A stretch of 64,000 nucleotides of DNA from Streptosporangium violaceochromogenes (GCF_014654615.1 NZ_BNBB01000010.1:62001-126000), one strand, 5' to 3'. Positions 17,579 through 31,242 are shown, numbered from the stretch's first letter. The notes: generated by a model from the letters alone, not told the origin. Made by a program: numbers and translations.

Positions 17579-18082
17579 CTAGCGGGGCCAGTTGGCGACG
17601 GTCTCGGCCTTGACGGGGTCGGTGTGGCAGGAGGCGACCTCGCGGGTCGTCCGGTTCACGAGGCACACCCTGACGTCCACCCGGCGGATCTTCCCGTCCG
17701 AGGAGAGACGGAACGCGCCGCTCGCGGCACAGGTCGAGCGGGGCCTGGCCCAGCCCGTGCCGCCACCGGTGTAGTGGAACCTGGCGCGGATGTACGCGCA
17801 GTGCCCGGGGTGGGCGTCGCGATCGTGGAGCGTGCCCGACACCACGAACGTCTCGGCGCTGAAATCGGTGAGCCACACGTCGGCACGGGCGTGGCCCGCG
17901 TGCCCGGTGGCCGACCGTACCGGTCCCCAGTGGTGCGCGGGCTTCGCGGCGGCCCCTGTGGCGGAGGAGGCGGCGAAAGGGGTGGCGGAGGGGGTGGCGG
18001 CGTACGCGGCCGGTCCGGCCGCTCCGGCGAGCGTGATCGCGAGCAGGACGGCGGTGGCGGATCTCTTTCCCATGGCTCCCAT
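17579..18082 (-). CDS. Secreted protein of unknown function
   Basis: 167-residue protein with a Sec signal: Met-Gly-Lys-Arg, a hydrophobic stretch (ATAVLLAITLAGAAGPAAYA), and a likely cleavage after AYA. The mature part holds four Cys (CAYIRARF, TCAASG, RVCLVN, SCHTDP), consistent with two disulfides, and beta-strand-like alternation. No family was recognised. ATG 18082 or ATG 18073 could be the start. It is followed by no same-strand partner closer than about 270 bases. Confidence 0.6.
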   Translation of the reverse strand: MGAMGKRSATAVLLAITLAGAAGPAAYAATPSATPFAASSATGAAAKPAHHWGPVRSATGHAGHARADVWLTDFSAETFVVSGTLHDRDAHPGHCAYIRARFHYTGGGTGWARPRSTCAASGAFRLSSDGKIRRVDVRVCLVNRTTREVASCHTDPVKAETVANWPR

Positions 18083-18241
18083 GGATAGCCCGGACGGCTT
18101 GAGATCCCCTTGCGTCCCGCTGGTCACCGCCGGGCCGGACCTCAAGGGGCGGCGTCCGCGGCGGCCGCGACACCCGGACACCGCGCCCCCGGACACCCGG
18201 ACACCGGGGTCCGGACCATCGCCCACCGCCCACGGAGAAGA

Positions 18242-19540
18242 TCAGGCGGCCGGCGACAGGGCGGCCTCCTCCATCACGGGACCGCGTGTCACCCACCCGG
18301 TGCGCCGGGCGGTCACCGCGGCGTGCCACATGGCGGGCCGGATCACCCCGTACTGCAGCGCCAGCAGCAGCGGCGTGCCGATCAGCCAGGTCGCGATCCG
18401 GGACAGGCCGGGGGCGCCCGGCCGCCGCAGGGCGTATCGGGCCCCGATGACGTAGGTCAGGCCGAGCCAGTACAGCACGCCCTCCCACGGGAACGGCCTG
18501 CCGGACAGCGGGGCGATGACGACCATCCACAGCAGGGCGATGGGGGTCAGCACGCTCATGACCATCGCGTAGATCCTCCACGCCGCGGGAAGCAGGCGGA
18601 GGTGGGAGACCTCCCACAGCGCGTAGATCCAGTAGGAGCGGTACCAGCGCGTGCGCTGCCGGTAGACCGTGCGGACGGTGTGCGGCATGTCGGTGAACAC
18701 CAGCGCCTCGTCCACCGCCACCGTCTGGCCGCGCTGCAGCGCGTAGTGGGTCAGCCTGCGGTCGTCGCCGATCGTCCCGGAGGCGAGGTAGTCGTTCAGG
18801 TTGTCGAGAACCAGATCGGCCCGGTAGAGGGTGAGCGCGCCGGAGCACGGCGCCACCACCCCCATCCGGGAACGGGCGGCCCGCTGGGTGAGACAGGCCG
18901 ACACCATCTCCAGGTCGACCAGCCGGGTGAGGAGGTTCTGGGCACGGTTGCGGAGCATCGGCAGCCCGGTGGCCGCCTGAACGCGGTCGTCGGACATGGC
19001 GCGGAGGAGGTGGCGGATCGCGTGCCGGTCCACCACCGAGTCGCTGTCCACGGTCAGAAGGAAGTCCACCTTGCCGAACCCCTTTTCCTTGCGCCAGCCC
19101 AGCTCCCGCAGAACGAGCGCCTGAGCCTCCCGTTTCCCGCCGTTCTCACGCCGGTACCAGTGAACGCGCGGGTGAGAGAACCGGATGGCCGGAGTGTTCG
19201 ACCCGTCGTCCACGACGTGGATCTCGTCCGGAGGGCGGGAGGAGCCGAGCAGCGCCGCGATGGTGGAGTGCAGCGCCTCGGTCGTCTCGTTGTAGACGGG
19301 GATGACGGCCACCAGCCATCCTTTCGCCGGCGGCAGGTGGGTGAATCGGCGGGGGGAGATCGTCGAGCCGAGGATGGCGAGGAAAACACTGCTGGTCAGA
19401 AGGTAGATTCCGGCCGACTCCCAGTGGGAGGGATCACTCAGAAAGGCGCGAAAGAGAACAATCCACGCAGTCGCCGCCAGCAACACCAACAGTCCGGCGA
19501 TCACCGACCGGACCCCCCTGGACCGCTCACCCCGCTTCAC
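18242..19540 (-). CDS. Processive family 2 glycosyltransferase (membrane)
   Basis: 432-residue membrane GT2 of the hyaluronan/chitin/cellulose synthase type. Two N-terminal hydrophobic segments are followed by the GT-A domain with VIPVYNE, VVDDGS, the DxD motif TVDSDS, the acceptor motif GTIGDDRRLTH, and the processive motif QRTRWYRS; three to four membrane segments end the protein. It should polymerise or transfer sugars from UDP donors at the inner membrane. The GTG start at 19540 is supported by AAGGAG six bases upstream and a GTGA overlap with the small upstream gene. The product is unknown. Confidence 0.85.
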   Translation of the reverse strand: MKRGERSRGVRSVIAGLLVLLAATAWIVLFRAFLSDPSHWESAGIYLLTSSVFLAILGSTISPRRFTHLPPAKGWLVAVIPVYNETTEALHSTIAALLGSSRPPDEIHVVDDGSNTPAIRFSHPRVHWYRRENGGKREAQALVLRELGWRKEKGFGKVDFLLTVDSDSVVDRHAIRHLLRAMSDDRVQAATGLPMLRNRAQNLLTRLVDLEMVSACLTQRAARSRMGVVAPCSGALTLYRADLVLDNLNDYLASGTIGDDRRLTHYALQRGQTVAVDEALVFTDMPHTVRTVYRQRTRWYRSYWIYALWEVSHLRLLPAAWRIYAMVMSVLTPIALLWMVVIAPLSGRPFPWEGVLYWLGLTYVIGARYALRRPGAPGLSRIATWLIGTPLLLALQYGVIRPAMWHAAVTARRTGWVTRGPVMEEAALSPAA

Positions 19541-19686
19541 CGCCCACTCCTTTTCCACCGGGTGAGGGCGCGGTAGCCACACAGACCGAAGACGATCACA
19601 CATGCCACCGCGGCGAGCACCAGCGACAGTCCCGCCGACGTGTGCGCCAGGGCGACAGCATCGGCGAGGGGGGCGACCAGAGGCAT
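19537..19686 (-). CDS. 49-residue single-span membrane protein coupled to the GT2
   Basis: Small ORF starting MPLVAPLADAV at 19686, with GGGAG six bases upstream. It has one hydrophobic helix (about residues 17-37) and a positively charged tail (RALTRWKRSGR). Its stop overlaps the glycosyltransferase GTG by four bases, so the two are translationally coupled. It may be an accessory subunit of the synthase, by analogy with small partners of other processive synthases; this role is inferred from position only. Confidence 0.6.
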   Translation of the reverse strand: MPLVAPLADAVALAHTSAGLSLVLAAVACVIVFGLCGYRALTRWKRSGR

Positions 19687-20460
19687 GAAGCACTCCCTTC
19701 TACCAGCATCTTTGCTGACAAAACACGGCAAGCCGCTTGTGGCGAAATGCTAGTGACGAAGGCCCCGAAATGACTGGATTTACGATTTTTGGCAACAAAT
19801 AATCTTTCCGGATACCTCCCCTCCGTGTCAAGATCAAAAAAACTGACGAGGAGTAAACGGCCACGATCGCGACCGTCACCGGAAAGCCGTTCCATTGACA
19901 CCGAAAGGGAGGCCGGAATCATGCCGTCCACCTGGTAAAACCCACCTCCGCAGCGGTGGATGTCACCTCTGAAGCACGCTACAAGCAGGTTTACGACAGC
20001 ATTTGCCGCAGTCGACATAAAGTAGCCATCCAGCCCCTCGAACCCCCTCTTTCGACACCAGAAAGTGCAAAACGATAGGAATCGGACGACGGAAGTCCGG
20101 AAATCCATTGACCACACAAGAAAGGACACCGGGGCGGCCGCGAACTCCCGGTAAGGGGGGTCACCGAGCGACACCCCTTACCAACCTCCGGTCGAAGAAA
20201 AGGGAGAAATCCACCCCCTCGGCACGCCCCCGAAATCCCCCGCCACCCCTTCGGGGATTCACCTGGCGAAAGAGTTCCGGGCATAAGACGACCGAATCCC
20301 CGAAAAACCCTTCAACCCACCGGCCTTTCCCCTCCGCGCCCTCGGACGGCGCCGGGACAACCTCTCCCGGGTCCCGCCCCCCACGGGAAACGTTTCCGGC
20401 CGCGCCGATCCACCACTACCCTGGGCGGCGGAGACGGTCTCCCTTCGGTTTGGTTGCCCG
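19687..20460. other. Long intergenic region, locally AT-richer
   Basis: About 770 bases between the minus-strand GT2 operon and a plus-strand methyltransferase. The part at 19720-20110 is clearly lower in GC than its surroundings and probably carries the operon promoter and a long leader. An 11-bp inverted repeat (TTCGGGGATTC 20250-20260 with its complement 20294-20304) lies further right. I recognise no riboswitch class; open frames here look spurious. Confidence 0.5.
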
Positions 20461-21294
20461 GTGAGCCTCACAGACGTCGTCGAACACCTCATCTGCCCGG
20501 TCTGCGCCGACGGCGTGGAACTCACCGGACGTGCGCTCCGCTGCCGCCGGGGGCATGCCTTCGACGTGGCCAGGCAGGGGTATGTCAGCCTTCTGGTGGG
20601 GTCGCGGGCGCCGGGGACGGCCGACAGCGCGGCCATGGTCGCGGCGAGGGAGACCTTCCTCGGGGCCGGGCACTTCGCTCCGCTCGCCGAGGCGGTCGCC
20701 GCCGCCTGCCCGGCCGGAGCGAGGGTGGTGGCGGACGCGGGCGCGGGAACGGGCTACTACCTCGCCGAGGTGCTCGACCGGCGGCCGGAGGCCGTCGGAA
20801 TCGCCCTGGACGTGTCGAAACACGCGATCAGGCGGGCCGCGCGGGCACATTCCCGGCTGGGGGCGGTGGTGGCCGACGTGTGGCGGCCCCTGCCCGTCGG
20901 GGACGGGAAGGCCGACGTGCTCGTCAATGTGTTCGCCCCCCGCAACGGGCCGGAGTTCGCCCGGGTGCTCGCCGACGGCGGCACGCTGATCGTGGTCACG
21001 CCGACGCGGCGGCATCTCCACCCCCTGGTGGAGGAGCTGGGGCTGCTCTCGGTGGACGAGGCGAAGGAGCGGCGGGTGGCCGAGAGCCTGGGCGGCCGGT
21101 TCGTGGAGGCGGAGCGGAGCCTCCACGAGTTCACCGTGTCACTGGGGCACGAGGCGGTTGCGGCCGTGGTGGGGATGGGGCCGAGCGCCTGGCACACCGA
21201 TCCGGGAGCTATGCCGACAAAGATCGCGAAACTGCCTAAAACGAGCGAAGTGGCAGCTTCTTTCCGTATGTCTATCTTTCATCGCCGCCTCTGA
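20461..21294 (+). CDS. Putative 23S rRNA (guanine-N1) methyltransferase, RlmA-like
   Basis: 277-residue SAM-dependent methyltransferase with a zinc-ribbon N terminus: CPVC (about residues 12-15) and CRRGH (28-32), followed by FDVARQGYVSLL as in RlmA/TlrB proteins. The SAM site is VVADAGAGTGYYL (about 89-101). RlmA(I) and TlrB methylate G745 or G748 in 23S rRNA; TlrB gives tylosin resistance. Without a linked macrolide cluster a housekeeping role or background macrolide resistance is equally possible. GTG start at 20461. Confidence 0.8.
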   Translation: MSLTDVVEHLICPVCADGVELTGRALRCRRGHAFDVARQGYVSLLVGSRAPGTADSAAMVAARETFLGAGHFAPLAEAVAAACPAGARVVADAGAGTGYYLAEVLDRRPEAVGIALDVSKHAIRRAARAHSRLGAVVADVWRPLPVGDGKADVLVNVFAPRNGPEFARVLADGGTLIVVTPTRRHLHPLVEELGLLSVDEAKERRVAESLGGRFVEAERSLHEFTVSLGHEAVAAVVGMGPSAWHTDPGAMPTKIAKLPKTSEVAASFRMSIFHRRL

Positions 21295-21468
21295 TCAAGC
21301 GAAAACTTGACAGAAGCGCGTGAGACGCATGGTGCTGAAGTGGCATTTAGCCCGAAAATCCCAAACATTAGTGCAGCAAATCAGTGGTGGAAGCGACATA
21401 CTGGACGGCAATCCGGCGAGCCCGCGCCTGGACGCTTGAAGGCACGCCTTGACGAGGGGAAGCGCTAT

Positions 21469-23229
21469 ATGAAGGCGGAGGAACGCTGGCAGACCAGGTT
21501 CCGTGCGCCGCGTGTGACGCTGCCCGTCTGGGCCCGCCACGCCCCCGCCCGCGCCCTCTACCGCAGCAACGCCTCCGGCGCGTGGGAGATCTACACCTGG
21601 GACCGTTCGACGGGCGCGACGCGCCAGGTGACCTCCCGCCCCAAGGGCACCCCGCACGGCGCGATCGACCCCGCGGGCCGGTGGGTCTGGTGGTTCTCCG
21701 ACACCGACGGCGACGAGTGGGGCCGGTGGATGCGCCAGCCGTTCACCGGCGGTCCCGACGAGCCGGTCGACCTCGCGCCCGGTTTCCCCGCCGGAATCGC
21801 CCTGTCGGCGTCGGGTGAGGCTGCGATCGGCATGGCCAGGCCCGGCGAGGGCTTCACCATTCATGTCGTACGGCCCGGCGAACCCGCACGGGCGATCTAC
21901 GAGCACGACAAGGCCGCCTCCGTGGCCGCCATGTCGCTGGACGGTGCGCTGATCGCGATCGGCCACAGCGAGCACGGCGACCCCCACCACCCCGCGCTGC
22001 GCGTGCTCAGGCAGAACGGCCGCACCGTCGGCGACCTGCGCGACGGCCCCGGCAAGGGCGTGCTCGGCCTGCGCTTCGCGCCCGGGGACCGCAGGCTGCT
22101 CGCCCTGCACGAGCGCCGAGGCCGAAGGGAGCCCCTGGTCTGGGACCCCGAGACCGACGATCAGCGTGAGATCTGGCTGCCCGACCCCGGCGAGATCACC
22201 GCCGACTGGTACGACGACGGCCGCTCACTGCTCGTGGTGCGGGCCCATCGGGGCCGGACCTACCTGCACCGCTACGACCTCACGGGCGGCAGGCTCTTCC
22301 CGATCGAGACCCAGCACGGCGTGATCGACGCGGCGGCGCCCCGGCCCGACGGCTCGGTGGAGTACTCCTGGTCCAGCGGCGCGCACCCGCCGGTGATCCG
22401 CTCGACCAACGGCCACGTGGTGGTGAGCCACGGCGGGCCGACCTCGCCGCCCTCGGTCCCGGTCGAGGACGTGGACGTGGAGGGGCCCGGCGGACGCGTC
22501 CACGCGCTGGTGTCGCGGCCCGAGCGCGGCTCCGGCCCGTTCCCGACGATCTTCCTGCTGCACGGCGGCCCCACCTCGCGCGACGACGACTCCTTCGTGC
22601 CCCAGGTGGCCGCGTGGGTCGACCACGGCTTCGCGGTGGTGAGGGTCAACTACCGGGGCTCCACCGGCTACGGCTCCGCCTGGCGCGAAGCCCTGAGCGG
22701 CGACGTCGGACACATCGAACTGTCCGACGTGGCCGCCGTCCGGGAGGTCATGATCGACCGGGGTGTCGCCGACCCGGACCGGCTGGTGCTCTCCGGAGCC
22801 TCCTGGGGCGGCTATCTCACCCTGCTCGGCCTGGGCGTCCAGCCCACGCTGTGGACGGCGGGCATCGCCGCCGTGCCCATCGCCGACCACCTGGCCGCCT
22901 ACCGGGAGGAGTCCGAGGCGCTGCGGGCCTACCACCGCGCGCTGTTCGGCGGTCCGCCCGAGGAGAGGTCCGAGCGCTACGTGAGCTGCTCACCACTCAC
23001 CTACGTCGACCAGGTCGAGGCGCCGCTGCTGATCCTGGCCGGGGAGAACGACCCGCGCTGCCCGATCGGGCAGGTCGAGACCTACGCCGCCCGGCTCGCC
23101 GAGCGCGGTCACGAGCACGACGTCTACCGTTACGACGCCGGCCACGGCTCGCTGGTCGTCTCCGAGCGCATCGCCCAGATGACGGCCCAGCTCGACTTCG
23201 TCCGCAAGCACGTCAAAACAGAGGTGTAG
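21469..23229 (+). CDS. S9 family (prolyl oligopeptidase-like) serine peptidase
   Basis: 586-residue protein. A beta-propeller-like N-terminal two thirds (repeated GAIDPAGRWVWWFSDTDG-type strands) is followed by an alpha/beta hydrolase domain. Nucleophile motif GASWGGY (Ser, about residue 445), acid in GENDPRCP, and His in DAGHGS complete the triad. The start at 21469 (MKAEERW) is chosen because upstream sequence is AT-richer and promoter-like (TTGACA at about 21307); an in-frame start 54 codons earlier is possible but unlikely. No signal peptide is seen, so it is probably cytosolic. Confidence 0.85.
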   Translation: MKAEERWQTRFRAPRVTLPVWARHAPARALYRSNASGAWEIYTWDRSTGATRQVTSRPKGTPHGAIDPAGRWVWWFSDTDGDEWGRWMRQPFTGGPDEPVDLAPGFPAGIALSASGEAAIGMARPGEGFTIHVVRPGEPARAIYEHDKAASVAAMSLDGALIAIGHSEHGDPHHPALRVLRQNGRTVGDLRDGPGKGVLGLRFAPGDRRLLALHERRGRREPLVWDPETDDQREIWLPDPGEITADWYDDGRSLLVVRAHRGRTYLHRYDLTGGRLFPIETQHGVIDAAAPRPDGSVEYSWSSGAHPPVIRSTNGHVVVSHGGPTSPPSVPVEDVDVEGPGGRVHALVSRPERGSGPFPTIFLLHGGPTSRDDDSFVPQVAAWVDHGFAVVRVNYRGSTGYGSAWREALSGDVGHIELSDVAAVREVMIDRGVADPDRLVLSGASWGGYLTLLGLGVQPTLWTAGIAAVPIADHLAAYREESEALRAYHRALFGGPPEERSERYVSCSPLTYVDQVEAPLLILAGENDPRCPIGQVETYAARLAERGHEHDVYRYDAGHGSLVVSERIAQMTAQLDFVRKHVKTEV

Positions 23230-23254
23230 CCCCGCCACCGGCCGCCGGGCGCGG

Positions 23255-24793
23255 CTACCGGGCGCGCAACACCACGATCGCCAGGTCGTCGGCGCTCGGC
23301 TCGGGGGCGAAGTCCTGCACGGCACGGCGGATCCGCTCGGCGACCGCCCGCGCCGACAGCCCCACGCACTCGGCGAGCAGCTTGGCCAGCCCACCGCCGT
23401 CGTCGAGCAGCCGGCCCTCCCTGCGGCGCTCGGTCACCCCGTCGGTCACCGCGAGCAGGACGTCGCCGGGGTCGAGATGGACGATCTCGGCCTTGAAGGT
23501 CGCCTCGGGGAAGACACCCAGCAGCGACTGCGAGGTCACCACCGCCTCCACCTCGCCGCTCGGCCGCAGCCGCAGCGCCTCGGGGTGGCCGGCGGAGACC
23601 ATCGACAGGTCCAGCCCCGCCGCGACGGGTTTGATCTCCCCGTGCAGCAGGGTCAGGAAGCGGGCGCGGTCGCCCTCCTCCAGGATCGCCTGGTTGAGAC
23701 GGTCGAGGACGGCGGCCACGCCGTACCCCTCTCTGGCGAGCAGGCGCAGGGCGTGCCGGGCCAGGCCGGTGACGGCGGCGGCCTCGGGGCCGGTCCCGCA
23801 GACGTCTCCCACGGCGAACCGCCAGGAGTCTCCGGCGGCGAACAGGTCGTAGAAGTCGCCGCCGACCTCGTTGGTCTCGCCCGCCGGCTCGTAGACCACG
23901 GCCGGGTCGAGCCCCGGGATCTCGCCGGGCTCGTCGGGAGGCAGCAGGCTGCGCTGGAGCGCCCGGTTGGCCGCCGCCTGGGTGGCGTACAGCAGGGCGT
24001 TGTCCAGGGCCAGCGCCGCCCGGCGGCCGATGTCCTCGGCGTACTGGAAGACGTCCTCGGCGAAGCGGTCGGGGCGTCCCAGGCACATCGCCCCGAGCGT
24101 TCTTCCCCTGGCCAGAAGCGGGATCACGAGCATCTGCGAGTCGCCGAGCTGCAGGGAGCCCCCGGCCTGGGGAATCTGCGCCACGGCCAGTTCCTCGCGC
24201 AGTTCGTCGATACGGCGCTCGTCGGCGTGCCACAGGTAGGCGGGGCGCTGCGGGCCGCCGCCGTCGCTCCAGGTGTAGACGGCGCACCAGGTGGCCAGCC
24301 GGGGCACCACGATCTGCGAGATGATCGCGGGCACCATGTCGGGGTTGAGGGTGCCGGCGAGGAGGTCGCTGGCGTCGGCGAGGAAACCCATCCAGATCGG
24401 CCCGCGGTTCGGCTCCTCGGAGAACCACTCCTCGGCCTGCCGCGCCGCGGATCCGGGCAGCCGCAGTCGGGCCCAGTGGGTGTGCCTCCGGTCGGCGAAT
24501 GTGACGCCCCACTCTTCCACGGGTATCGTGAGGCGGTCGGGAGTCGTCTCGGACGTGCGGCTCTGCCGTACCTCGACCCGCAGCCCGTCCCCCAGGTGGG
24601 TCCATACGACCTCGAAGGGCGCGTCGGCCACCGTACGGGAGACCAGCTCGCCGGTGAGCCGCTCGGTGTCGCCCAGCACGGGTGTGGCGGCCCAGGCGGT
24701 CATCACCTCACGGGTGAACCGCTGGGCGGCGAGGGCGGCCGTCTCTCCTGGAGCGAAGGTCGCGGCCAGGACGGCGCGGGAAGCGTGGGTCAT
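23255..24793 (-). CDS. osaC: GAF-PP2C (SpoIIE-type) phosphatase, OsaC-like
   Basis: 512-residue signalling protein. The N-terminal ~120 residues resemble a degenerate RsbW-type kinase domain, a GAF domain covers about 150-290, and the C-terminal PP2C/SpoIIE domain (about 300-512) has GGDFYDLF, AVGDVCGTGPEAA, SAGHPEAL, VTDGVTERR and ADDLAIVVL with the metal-binding Asp residues. It is divergent from the poly-HAMP kinase, matching the Streptomyces osaC-osaAB arrangement in which OsaC switches off sigma factor B after osmotic shock. The family relation is from general knowledge; the target here is unproven. ATG 24793 is used. Confidence 0.78.
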   Translation of the reverse strand: MTHASRAVLAATFAPGETAALAAQRFTREVMTAWAATPVLGDTERLTGELVSRTVADAPFEVVWTHLGDGLRVEVRQSRTSETTPDRLTIPVEEWGVTFADRRHTHWARLRLPGSAARQAEEWFSEEPNRGPIWMGFLADASDLLAGTLNPDMVPAIISQIVVPRLATWCAVYTWSDGGGPQRPAYLWHADERRIDELREELAVAQIPQAGGSLQLGDSQMLVIPLLARGRTLGAMCLGRPDRFAEDVFQYAEDIGRRAALALDNALLYATQAAANRALQRSLLPPDEPGEIPGLDPAVVYEPAGETNEVGGDFYDLFAAGDSWRFAVGDVCGTGPEAAAVTGLARHALRLLAREGYGVAAVLDRLNQAILEEGDRARFLTLLHGEIKPVAAGLDLSMVSAGHPEALRLRPSGEVEAVVTSQSLLGVFPEATFKAEIVHLDPGDVLLAVTDGVTERRREGRLLDDGGGLAKLLAECVGLSARAVAERIRRAVQDFAPEPSADDLAIVVLRAR

Positions 24794-24914
24794 TGTTCCG
24801 TGCCTACCACACTTCACACCGCCATGGGGTAAATCGAAGCCGGGACTCGGAGTTGCGCACCGTGACAGACTGGGGTGACTCGCGGCTGCGCCCCCCGGGA
24901 GTCAAGGAGGTCTT

Positions 24915-29092
<4,178 letters not shown>

Positions 29093-29093
<1 letters not shown>

Positions 29094-29719
29094 TGGCGGA
29101 GCGGGCAAAGATCCTCCTGGTCGACGACCGGGAGGAGAACCTCATCGCGCTGGAGGCCATCCTCAGCTCCCTCGACCTCCTCCCCGTCCGGGCCCGGTCC
29201 GGGGAGGAGGCGCTGAAGGCACTGCTCAACACCGAGTTCGCGCTGATCCTCCTGGACGTGCGCATGCCCGGCATGGACGGGTTCGAGACCGCCTCCCACA
29301 TCAAGCGCCGCGAGCGCACCCGTAACATCCCGATCATCTTCCTGACGGTGGTCGACAGCGCCCCCGACTACGCCTTCCGCAGCTACGCCGCCGGCGCCGT
29401 GGACTATCTCACCAAACCCTTCGACCCCTGGGTGCTCAGGGCCAAGGTCTCGGTGTTCGTCGAGCTCTACAACATGAACCGCCGTCTGGCCGAGCAGAGC
29501 GGCATGCTCCGTGAGCGCCTGGACGCCGAACTGCCCGCCGGCGACGCCAGGACGGCCGTTCTTCCCGAGCTGTCCAGGCGCCTGACCGCGGTCGAGGACG
29601 AACTCGCCCGGGTCACGGAGCTGGTCCGCAAGGCGGGCGACCCCGGCCTCACGGGCCCGCTCGCCGACCTGTCCCACCGTCTCGGCCACCTGCGCGCCGG
29701 CTTCGACGCCCTTTCCTGA
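29093..29719 (+). CDS. osaB: Response regulator without DNA-binding domain, OsaB-like
   Basis: 208-residue protein. The receiver (1-120) has ILLVDD, the phospho-acceptor Asp55 in LILLDVRMPGMDG, Thr in FLTVVD and Lys in YLTKPFD. The rest is charged and coiled-coil-like, with no helix-turn-helix. Its ATG overlaps the kinase stop codon by one base, so the pair is co-translated. Streptomyces OsaB has the same plan and is needed for growth on high-osmolarity medium; output is thought to be by protein contacts, perhaps with the neighbouring phosphatase. Confidence 0.85.
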
Positions 29720-29819
29720 CCCGTCCCCGCCCGGCGGACCGGCCCCGGGGGCCTCCCCCGACCGGCGGGCCGGGCCGCGGGGACGGCCGGACACGGGGCG
29801 GGCGGACACACGGGGCGGA

Positions 29820-29851
29820 CGCCACCGGGCGCCACCGGGCGCCATCGGACG
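29820..29851. repeat. Ten-bp tandem repeat in convergent intergenic region
   Basis: About three copies of gccaccgggc, with small changes in the third. It lies between the response regulator and the convergent NYN-protein gene within very GC-rich sequence; it may act in termination. Confidence 0.5.
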
Positions 29852-29867
29852 CGGCCGGGCCAAGGGC

Positions 29868-31148
29868 CTAGCGCCGCGCGCGCTCCAGGGCGTCCCAGAA
29901 GCCCCGGCGAAGCGCGTGCCGGACCTCGTCGTGCAGCAGGAAGTCGATCGGCAGGGACGAGCCCTGCAGAAGCCGGGCCTCCAGGTCGGAGGGCATGCGG
30001 GGCTTCCGGGCGAGAACGGCCTCCAGCCAGAGCGCGGGGGCGTCCTTGGCGACGGAGTCGCCGAAGTCGTGCCCCTCCTTGTGCGCGGCCTTCACCGACT
30101 CGGCGAGGGTGGACGTGCCGCCGGGCGCAGCGGCCTGGGGCGGCACCGGCGCCGCGTGCGGGCCGGTGTAGGCGCCGAGCTGGCCGGGCTGGTAGCCGGG
30201 GGGACCGGCGGTGCCGGCCTGGCCGTACGGCGAGGCGGCCTGCGGCGGGGAGGACGGCCCGCTGGGGGCGACGGGCTGCGGGCCCGAGAGCGGCGGCAGG
30301 GACGAGCCCTGTTGCGAGGGCGACGGGGCCCCCTGAGGGTCGGCCGGCTTGGCCGGGGAGTAGCCGGTGTAGGCCGGCAGCACGGGCTGGGGGTGGGAGG
30401 GCCCCGCCCCCAGCCGGGGGGAGGGGGTGCCCTGGGCGGGCCCGGCGTGCGCGCCGCCGAACGGGACGCCGGCCTGACCGTTGGCGCCCCCCTGATGCGG
30501 CTGATGCTGTTGATGGTGCTGATGGTGTTGTTGTTGCTGGTGTTGCGGGTGCTGCTGCTGGTGGAGCGGGCGGGCCGTCTGACCGTTGGTCAGCGCGGGC
30601 GTCTCCCCCGCGCCGGCGGCCAGGGTGGCGTACGGCCGCAGGTGGACGCCACCGATCTCGACCAGGTCGTCGCACTCCTGGCGGAGCGAGCGGGAGGCGA
30701 CCCAGCCCCCCTCGGCGGAGATGTGCATGATGGTGACGCGCATCCCGAGGTCTTGCGCCTCGGAGACGACCTGCGCCAGGTCCTCGTCACCGCTGATCAG
30801 GACCGCGTCGCAGACCGCGCTGTTGCGGGCCAGGGTCATCAGGTCGCGGTGAAGCTGGGCCTCCACTCCTTCGCGGCGGCCCGGACGGATGCGCGACATC
30901 CGGAACTTGAGGCCGGGGATGTCGGCGAGCGCGTCGTGCTCGGAGGTCCGCCGGCCCTCGACGGTCGCCTCGTACCAGTAACAGCGCAGCACCGGCAGAC
31001 CGGTGCGCTCCTTGGCCACGGTGTTGAGCATCTTGAACAGCCCGGGATAGTCCCAGGAGACAGCCTCCCGCTGGCGGGCGCCGTGTACGGCCGCCGCACC
31101 GTCGGTCAGCAAATAACCAGCGTCCACGAAAAGCGCGCAGCGATCCAC
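29868..31148 (-). CDS. NYN (LabA-like PIN-fold) domain protein with Gln/His/Pro-rich linker
   Basis: 426 residues from GTG 31148. The NYN domain (1-165) has the acidic residues ALFVDAGYL (Asp9), QLHRDLM and LISGDEDLAQ expected of a PIN-like nuclease site. Residues about 185-340 are a low-complexity Gln/His/Pro/Gly linker, including a run of mixed Gln and His. A conserved helical C-terminal domain (about 350-426) begins near AESVKAAHKEGHDFGD. NYN proteins process or degrade RNA; the actinobacterial group is not characterised to my knowledge. Divergent from pyrE. Confidence 0.8.
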   Translation of the reverse strand: MDRCALFVDAGYLLTDGAAAVHGARQREAVSWDYPGLFKMLNTVAKERTGLPVLRCYWYEATVEGRRTSEHDALADIPGLKFRMSRIRPGRREGVEAQLHRDLMTLARNSAVCDAVLISGDEDLAQVVSEAQDLGMRVTIMHISAEGGWVASRSLRQECDDLVEIGGVHLRPYATLAAGAGETPALTNGQTARPLHQQQHPQHQQQQHHQHHQQHQPHQGGANGQAGVPFGGAHAGPAQGTPSPRLGAGPSHPQPVLPAYTGYSPAKPADPQGAPSPSQQGSSLPPLSGPQPVAPSGPSSPPQAASPYGQAGTAGPPGYQPGQLGAYTGPHAAPVPPQAAAPGGTSTLAESVKAAHKEGHDFGDSVAKDAPALWLEAVLARKPRMPSDLEARLLQGSSLPIDFLLHDEVRHALRRGFWDALERARR

Positions 31149-31178
31149 GCGACACCGCCCTTCATATGTGGCCCTGCC

Positions 31179-31242
31179 CTTTCAGGCTCAGACAGGCCTG
31201 AAAGAACCCCTGAGAGACCAGACAGGCGGCCCTTTCTCAGGG
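31179..31242. promoter_or_regulatory. Two inverted repeats in the pyrE/NYN divergent region
   Basis: CTTTCAGGC (31179-31187) pairs with GCCTGAAAG (31196-31204), and CCCTGAG (31208-31214) pairs with CTCAGGG (31236-31242). Both lie in the upstream region of the NYN gene. Function is unknown; they could be leader hairpins or operators. Confidence 0.4.

Noticed and set aside
19596..20174. 192-codon minus-strand frame upstream of the GT2 operon
   Set aside because: It overlaps the 49-residue coupled gene in another frame, lacks a ribosome site, and codon third positions do not follow the genome's GC bias.
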